Notes under the pieces: generated by a model
The model's input: the letters and a program-made list of their open reading frames with translations, nothing else
Told to the model about the DNA's origin: nothing
Databases searched by the model: none
DNA from: UBA4742 sp037138595
GTDB lineage: Bacteria > Actinomycetota > Acidimicrobiia > Acidimicrobiales > Acidimicrobilacustridaceae
Length of the DNA stretch: 64,000 nt
Reading direction: 5' to 3'
Assembly (NCBI GenBank): GCA_037138595.1
Contig: JBAXIB010000012.1
Coordinates: 31,844-95,843 of the forward strand
Shown: positions 60,213-64,000 of the stretch, one piece after another
Layout of the letters: each line of letters starts with the position of its first letter
How positions within the stretch are numbered: position 1 is the stretch's first letter
Made by a program: the position numbers and the translations under genes

Positions 60213-61208
60213 ATGCGTTATGTAGATGCAAGCGGAGTGCGCCTGTCGTCGATTGGCGTTGGCACTTGGCAATTCGGTTCGAAAGAGTGGGGATACGGCG
60301 CGGACTACGCCCAAACCACCGCTCAGGCGATTGTGCGCCGAGCGCTTGACCTGGGTGTGAACGTGATCGATACCGCTGAGATTTACGGTTTCGGTCGGTC
60401 CGAGCGAATTGTTGGTGCCGCGCTTGGTGATCGTCGCGACCAAGCCTTCGTCGCCACGAAACTCTTTCCATTAGTTCCCGTAGGACCGGTTACCGAGTGG
60501 CGAGCCGTCGAGTCAGCGGCGCGACTCGGTGTGGCCCACATCGATCTGTACCAGTTGCATTGGCCCAACCCGCTGTTCCCACTTGGTCCGACGATTGCGG
60601 CGTTGTCGAAATTGCAACGAGTTGGCCTGCTGCGCGAGGTGGGTGTTAGCAACTTCAACCTGTTGCAATGGCGATTGGCGGAACGCAAACTCGGCGGTCC
60701 GGTGCTTTCGAATCAGGTGCAATACAGCTTGGTATCGCGCAAACCCGAACGTGAGTTATTGCCGTATGCACAGACAAATGATCGGGTGATCATCGCCTAT
60801 AGCCCGTTAGGTCAAGGCTTGCTCGGCGGCCGCTATGACATTGACCATCCACCGCCACCGGGTGTGCGAAGTAACAATCCTTTATTTCTTCTCGAGAACT
60901 TGGAACGGGCTCATCCGTTGTTATCCGCGCTCCGCGAAATTGCGGCCGGTTATGGGGCAACACCGGCTCAGGTCGCGTTGGCATGGGTCATTCGTCGACC
61001 AAATGTGATCGCGATTCCCGGTGCGAGTTCGGTGGCCCAACTCGAGTCAAATGTTGCGGCCGCCGACCTTGATCTGTCCGCTGATGAGGACGCGCGCTTG
61101 ACCGATGCAAGCGATGCGTTTCAACCAATTCGTGGGCTTGCGTCGTTGCCCGGACTGATGGAAGCCCGCCAGGCCCGTCGACGCTTGGCGATAGATCCAA
61201 CCGAATAA
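60213..61208 (+). CDS. Aldo/keto reductase
   Basis: 331 residues, (beta/alpha)8 barrel. The catalytic tetrad is in place: Asp and Tyr in VIDTAEIYGFGRSE, Lys in VATKLFP, and His in YQLHWPNP. The NADPH site appears as RRPNVIAIPGASSVAQLESN. It reduces aldehydes or ketones; specific substrate unknown. Ends 14 bases from the convergent Mrp gene, separated by A-tract/T-tract sequence that may act as a weak bidirectional terminator. Confidence 0.9.
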   Translation: MRYVDASGVRLSSIGVGTWQFGSKEWGYGADYAQTTAQAIVRRALDLGVNVIDTAEIYGFGRSERIVGAALGDRRDQAFVATKLFPLVPVGPVTEWRAVESAARLGVAHIDLYQLHWPNPLFPLGPTIAALSKLQRVGLLREVGVSNFNLLQWRLAERKLGGPVLSNQVQYSLVSRKPERELLPYAQTNDRVIIAYSPLGQGLLGGRYDIDHPPPPGVRSNNPLFLLENLERAHPLLSALREIAAGYGATPAQVALAWVIRRPNVIAIPGASSVAQLESNVAAADLDLSADEDARLTDASDAFQPIRGLASLPGLMEARQARRRLAIDPTE

Positions 61209-61222
61209 AAATCAGGCTGCTT

Positions 61223-62446
61223 TTACGATTGCGCTGCGGCATCCAAGACGTCTAGGGCCGCAACGGCTGCATCGAGCATCCGGGCCGAACAACCCGCCAT
61301 TTCGATTGGTGGGACGGCTTCATGAACCAAAAGATCGGCGATGGCCCGAAACGCATCCGCGGCTGGACCCTCGCCGAGTACGACGGGCTCTCCCGCGTCG
61401 CCACCTGCGGCCACTGATGACTCAATTGGGATGCTGCCGAGGAGTGGCACGCCGGCATCGCGAGCAAGAGCCTCACCGCCGCCGACGCCGAACAGCGGGT
61501 AACTGTGGCCATGTTCGCATTGAAACGCGCTCATGTTCTCAATGACACCCACGATGCGCAGGTAACTCTTGCGCGCCATGGTGGCGGCGCGGATTGCGAC
61601 TTTTTGTGCACTTACCGCTGGCGTTGTGACGATGATCATTTCGGCGCGAGGCAACATGCGCGCAAGGCCCATTGCAACATCTCCGGTACCCGGGGGCATG
61701 TCGATCAGCAAATAGTCAAGATCGCCCCAAGCAACATCTTCGAGAAAATGTTGAACCGCCCGATTCAACATGAGTCCGCGCCACATGAGCGCTTCTTCTT
61801 CGTTGTCGACGAGAAATCCCATCGATACGACCTTGACCAATCCAGGTCCGATTGCTTTCTCATTGGGCAAGATTTGTTTTTCGTCGCCATCTGCGGCTTG
61901 AAGTCGACCTTCCACCCCGAGCATTCGTGGCACAGAGAAACCCCAGATGTCGGCGTCGAGAACGCCGACGGTGAAACCCTTGGCGGCGATTCCGGCCGCG
62001 AGATTGACCGTCACTGACGATTTGCCGACGCCGCCTTTTCCCGATGCCACGGTGATGACTCGAGTCGTGGCCGGGATCATCGTGTCAGGGGCTTGTTCTC
62101 GGACATTCCATCGTGCCTTGGCCATAGCGGCGGCTTTTTCGGCCGAGTTCAACTCGGTCCATTCGATCTTGACTTTCACGACACCGGGAAGCGATTCGAT
62201 TCGCGCTCGAACGTCTTTTTGTATTTGGGATCGGAGGGGACAGCCCGCGGTGGTGAGCGCAATGGTCACAACAACCAGACCGTCAGCGGCGACGGATGCC
62301 CCTTTGGCCATTCCGAGCTCAACGATGTCGCTTCCGAGCTCGGGATCGATGACGCCTCGGAGCATGCCCATGATGTCTTCAGGCGTTGGAAGGCCATTGC
62401 CGAACGAGCCATCGGAGCGGTCATGTGAGTCTGATGAATCGGGCAC
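61223..62446 (-). CDS. mrp: Mrp/NBP35-type Fe-S cluster carrier ATPase
   Basis: 407 residues from the GTG at 62446. An N-terminal MIP18/DUF59 domain (about 22-100; GVIDPELGSDIVELGMAKG, TTAGCPLRSQI) precedes the ParA-like ATPase domain with GKGGVGKSSVTVNLA (deviant Walker A, 136-150) and IDMPPGTGDVAM. The CxxC for cluster binding near the C-terminus is not obvious; the region reads FQCEHGHSYPLFG, which has a single Cys. Mrp proteins deliver Fe-S clusters. Convergent with the aldo/keto reductase and divergent from the HesB-type gene. Confidence 0.9.
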   Translation of the reverse strand: MPDSSDSHDRSDGSFGNGLPTPEDIMGMLRGVIDPELGSDIVELGMAKGASVAADGLVVVTIALTTAGCPLRSQIQKDVRARIESLPGVVKVKIEWTELNSAEKAAAMAKARWNVREQAPDTMIPATTRVITVASGKGGVGKSSVTVNLAAGIAAKGFTVGVLDADIWGFSVPRMLGVEGRLQAADGDEKQILPNEKAIGPGLVKVVSMGFLVDNEEEALMWRGLMLNRAVQHFLEDVAWGDLDYLLIDMPPGTGDVAMGLARMLPRAEMIIVTTPAVSAQKVAIRAATMARKSYLRIVGVIENMSAFQCEHGHSYPLFGVGGGEALARDAGVPLLGSIPIESSVAAGGDAGEPVVLGEGPAADAFRAIADLLVHEAVPPIEMAGCSARMLDAAVAALDVLDAAAQS

Positions 62447-62452
62447 AAAGCG

Positions 62453-62458
62453 ATTTTA
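62453..62458 (-). promoter_or_regulatory. -10 element (TAAAAT) before mrp
   Basis: Minus-strand TAAAAT, six bases, GTG at 62446. The best -10 match of the set. Confidence 0.55.
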
Positions 62459-62503
62459 CCGGTCCGGACCCGGATACCCCGCTTCTTGTTGTTTGCCTTT
62501 GGG

Positions 62504-62532
62504 TTCCACTCGGGGTTGGATCCCGCTAGCAT
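62504..62532 (+). promoter_or_regulatory. Promoter of the HesB/ErpA gene
   Basis: TTCCAC (62504-62509), 17 bases, TAGCAT (62527-62532), giving a leader of about 45 bases that contains a GGAGGA ribosome site (62572-62577). This gene is leadered, unlike its divergent neighbour. Confidence 0.5.
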
Positions 62533-62583
62533 TGAATTGTCGCGCCACATGTTTGTGTGGCCATCTCGCTTGGAGGACTACCC

Positions 62584-62907
62584 GTGATTGCTCTTACAGA
62601 CAACGCCGCAGTGAAGGTTAAAGACCTCATTACCCAAGAGGGCAATGACGAACTGATGCTGCGGGTAGCTGTGCGCCCCGGTGGATGTTCTGGTTTCAGC
62701 TACGAGATGTTCTTCGACACTGATCAGGCTGCTGACGACATTGTCTTGGATCACGCGACTGGCGTGAAGGTTGTCGTTGACCCGTCGAGCTCGCAACTGC
62801 TGCAGGGTGCAACGCTTGATTACAGCGACGGTCTCCAAGGCGCCGGGTTTGCGATTGACAACCCGAACGCGCAGAAGACTTGCGGTTGCGGTCAGTCATT
62901 TAGCTGA
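62584..62907 (+). CDS. erpA: HesB/IscA/ErpA-type iron-sulfur insertion protein
   Basis: 107 residues from the GTG at 62584, fixed by GGAGGA six bases upstream. The three family Cys are Cys35 in RPGGCSGFSYEM and Cys100 and Cys102 in KTCGCGQSF. It receives and passes on [2Fe-2S]/[4Fe-4S] clusters to apoproteins such as those in respiration. Divergent from mrp, another Fe-S carrier, so the pair is functionally linked. ErpA versus IscA cannot be told by sequence alone. Confidence 0.93.
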   Translation: MIALTDNAAVKVKDLITQEGNDELMLRVAVRPGGCSGFSYEMFFDTDQAADDIVLDHATGVKVVVDPSSSQLLQGATLDYSDGLQGAGFAIDNPNAQKTCGCGQSFS

Positions 62908-62952
62908 TCGGTGATTCCGTTGATCGTCAGTGGGTGACCAACGGCTCGGTGA

Positions 62953-63957
62953 TTACGAGATGCGTTTGAATGCAGCAGTCAGCTCAGCGCGGTCAAAAAT
63001 ATTGTCGAGGCGCTCAACGATTTGGCCGGAGCCATTCGCGATGAACAGCGCCGGTTCGTAGCTGAGGCCATAGGCGTCGATGACCGGCGCCAGCGTGGCC
63101 GAGTCCACTGCTTGCGCGGGAGCTTCGGGCATCGCAGATTTCGAAACAGTGCTGTTGGTTTGATCGAGGGCGGCTTGAGCGTTGGTATACACCTCAGCGT
63201 GGATCGTTTGTATCAACGGATAGCTGGGTGCAATGTCATTGAGTAGTTCAAGGACCGGTCCGCAAACACCAATTTGGCAAAACTCCGGAGTCGAAACCAA
63301 CAGCGCGGTGGCTTTTCCGGTGGTGAGTGCTCGGGCGACCGTGATGGTGTGAAACGCGCAGGTGCCGGAAGGTTGCGTGCAAATGGGTTCGACTCCCTGA
63401 TGATCGGCGAGCGTGGGTGTCGCCACCGAAACCATCGCCGAACCCGGCTGAATGAGTGGGCTGTTTGCCGGTTCGCCGACGTCGAATCGAACGGTGCTGG
63501 CAACGCCATCAAGGGTGACTTGGACTTCATATTGGCCCGGCGAGTCGAATGTCGTCCGGTAGGGGTAGTACCCAATCGGCACGCCGTCGCTGTGGCCGAC
63601 CACCGGAATTGCGCCACCGATGGGCACGCCGTCTTTACTGAGTTGAAAGTCGAGGGTGGTCGGGACGTCAAGGACGTGCGCGCCACGAGCGTCATTGATG
63701 CCGAAGGCAAGTCGTTGCGGATGTCCACTGACGACGTACTTATATGCGGCATCGGTGCCGAACAAGGCGATCAGGTTCGCGGTGCCGTCCCCGGGGGTCA
63801 ACGCCACGTTGGTTGCCAATGAAGCATCGTTGCTCGACGATTTGGCCGCACCACAGGCAACAAGAGCGGCGCTTGAGACGAGACCAGCCGCGCCCGCAAG
63901 CAGCGCGCGTCGAGAAACGGTGGGTCGAGAAACGGTGGGTCGATGTGTGCTCAGCAT
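62953..63957 (-). CDS. Tat/lipoprotein-type secreted protein with thioredoxin-like domain
   Basis: 334 residues from the ATG at 63957, eight bases after a TAGGTT -10; a longer start at 63996 is disfavoured. The N-terminus reads as a twin-arginine signal (SRRALLAGAAGL) ending in a lipobox ALVAC with Cys35. A beta-rich domain (about 45-185) precedes a thioredoxin-like domain with CTQPSGTCAFHT, VSTPEFCQIGVCGPVLELL and YEPALFIANGSGQIVERLDN. The paired Cys FCQIGVC are spaced x4, not the usual x2. Likely an extracytoplasmic redox protein; partner unknown. The signal region contains a tandem 15-base duplication (PTVSR twice). Confidence 0.75.
   Translation of the reverse strand: MLSTHRPTVSRPTVSRRALLAGAAGLVSSAALVACGAAKSSSNDASLATNVALTPGDGTANLIALFGTDAAYKYVVSGHPQRLAFGINDARGAHVLDVPTTLDFQLSKDGVPIGGAIPVVGHSDGVPIGYYPYRTTFDSPGQYEVQVTLDGVASTVRFDVGEPANSPLIQPGSAMVSVATPTLADHQGVEPICTQPSGTCAFHTITVARALTTGKATALLVSTPEFCQIGVCGPVLELLNDIAPSYPLIQTIHAEVYTNAQAALDQTNSTVSKSAMPEAPAQAVDSATLAPVIDAYGLSYEPALFIANGSGQIVERLDNIFDRAELTAAFKRIS
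63911..63940. repeat. Tandem 15-bp duplication in a signal-peptide region
   Basis: CGAGAAACGGTGGGT occurs twice back to back (63911-63925 and 63926-63940), giving PTVSR-PTVSR just before the twin-Arg motif of the secreted thioredoxin-like protein. In-frame, so it does not disrupt the gene. Confidence 0.9.
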
Positions 63958-63965
63958 GGTGGCTG

Positions 63966-63971
63966 AACCTA
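63966..63971 (-). promoter_or_regulatory. -10 element (TAGGTT) before the secreted thioredoxin-like gene
   Basis: Minus-strand TAGGTT, eight bases, ATG at 63957. Confidence 0.45.
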
Positions 63972-64000
63972 TCCTCCGATGATGCAATGTGACCATCGCG

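Noticed and set aside
61209..61222. A-tract/T-tract between the aldo/keto reductase and mrp as a strong terminator
   Set aside because: No GC-rich stem; at most a weak bidirectional stop.
1..64000. Search for insertion sequences, integrases, attachment sites, rRNA genes and CRISPR arrays
   Set aside because: No transposase or integrase motifs, no repeated spacers, no terminal inverted repeats and no rRNA were recognised.

Overview
This window reads as chromosomal DNA of a GC-rich, aerobic actinobacterium. The evidence is an ergothioneine cluster (egtA-egtB-egtC), a WhiB regulator with an AT-hook, the ClpS/DUF2017 pair, a CtaA/CtaB/CtaG caa3-type oxidase locus, an F420-type luciferase-like enzyme, and many genes with an actinobacterial -10 (TANNNT) placed directly before the start codon. 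The overall flavour suggests class Acidimicrobiia (Ilumatobacter-like), but that is inference from gene content and was not tested. No phage, insertion sequence, CRISPR array or rRNA operon is visible.

Layout. 1-2785 (minus): ergothioneine synthesis. 3027-5510: ClpB. 5542-16051: a cell-surface island of three polytopic glycosyltransferase-like proteins and three acyltransferase-3/SGNH proteins. 16119-29670: nearly complete IMP/AMP synthesis (purA, D, E, B, C, S, Q, L, F, M) followed by pyrE, interrupted by a GT10 fucosyltransferase-like gene and a small zinc-binding protein on the opposite strand. 29740-31909: ACT-domain malic enzyme and a HAD hydrolase. 32020-32299: tRNA-Glu, tRNA-Asp and tRNA-Phe. 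32372-33237: DUF2017 and ClpS. 33234-43874: heme A synthesis and cytochrome c oxidase. 43857-45529: ABC exporter. 45611-46921: serS. 46944-52855 (minus): cydABDC. 52999-57193: pdxH, a luciferase-like oxidoreductase, a PGA-hydrolase-like protein, CcdA/TlpA thiol chemistry and WhiB. 57303-63957: a WhiB leader with a small ORF and terminator, a thioesterase, a lipoprotein serpin, DUF779, an aldo/keto reductase, Mrp, an ErpA/HesB protein and a Tat/lipoprotein thioredoxin-like protein.

How the genes fit together. Respiration dominates: heme A synthesis (ctaA, ctaB) feeds an A1-type caa3 oxidase (coxB with a fused cytochrome c, coxA, ctaE, ctaF, CtaG), and a cytochrome bd oxidase with its CydDC maturation exporter provides a second terminal oxidase. 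The ergothioneine, CcdA/TlpA and Fe-S (Mrp, ErpA) genes serve thiol and metal homeostasis. The purine genes run as short overlapping operons broken by internal promoters.

The most unusual locus is 35394-38449. It encodes a second oxidase subunit I in which all six histidine ligands for heme a, heme a3 and CuB are replaced, a subunit III-like partner, and a 7-TM protein, immediately upstream of the real oxidase. Other points of interest are a WhiB7-type leader with a 61-codon ORF followed by a textbook terminator, a genome-style pattern of leaderless starts (about 20 genes), a shared -10 between the divergent serpin and DUF779 genes, and a perfect 20-bp palindrome across the purD stop codon.
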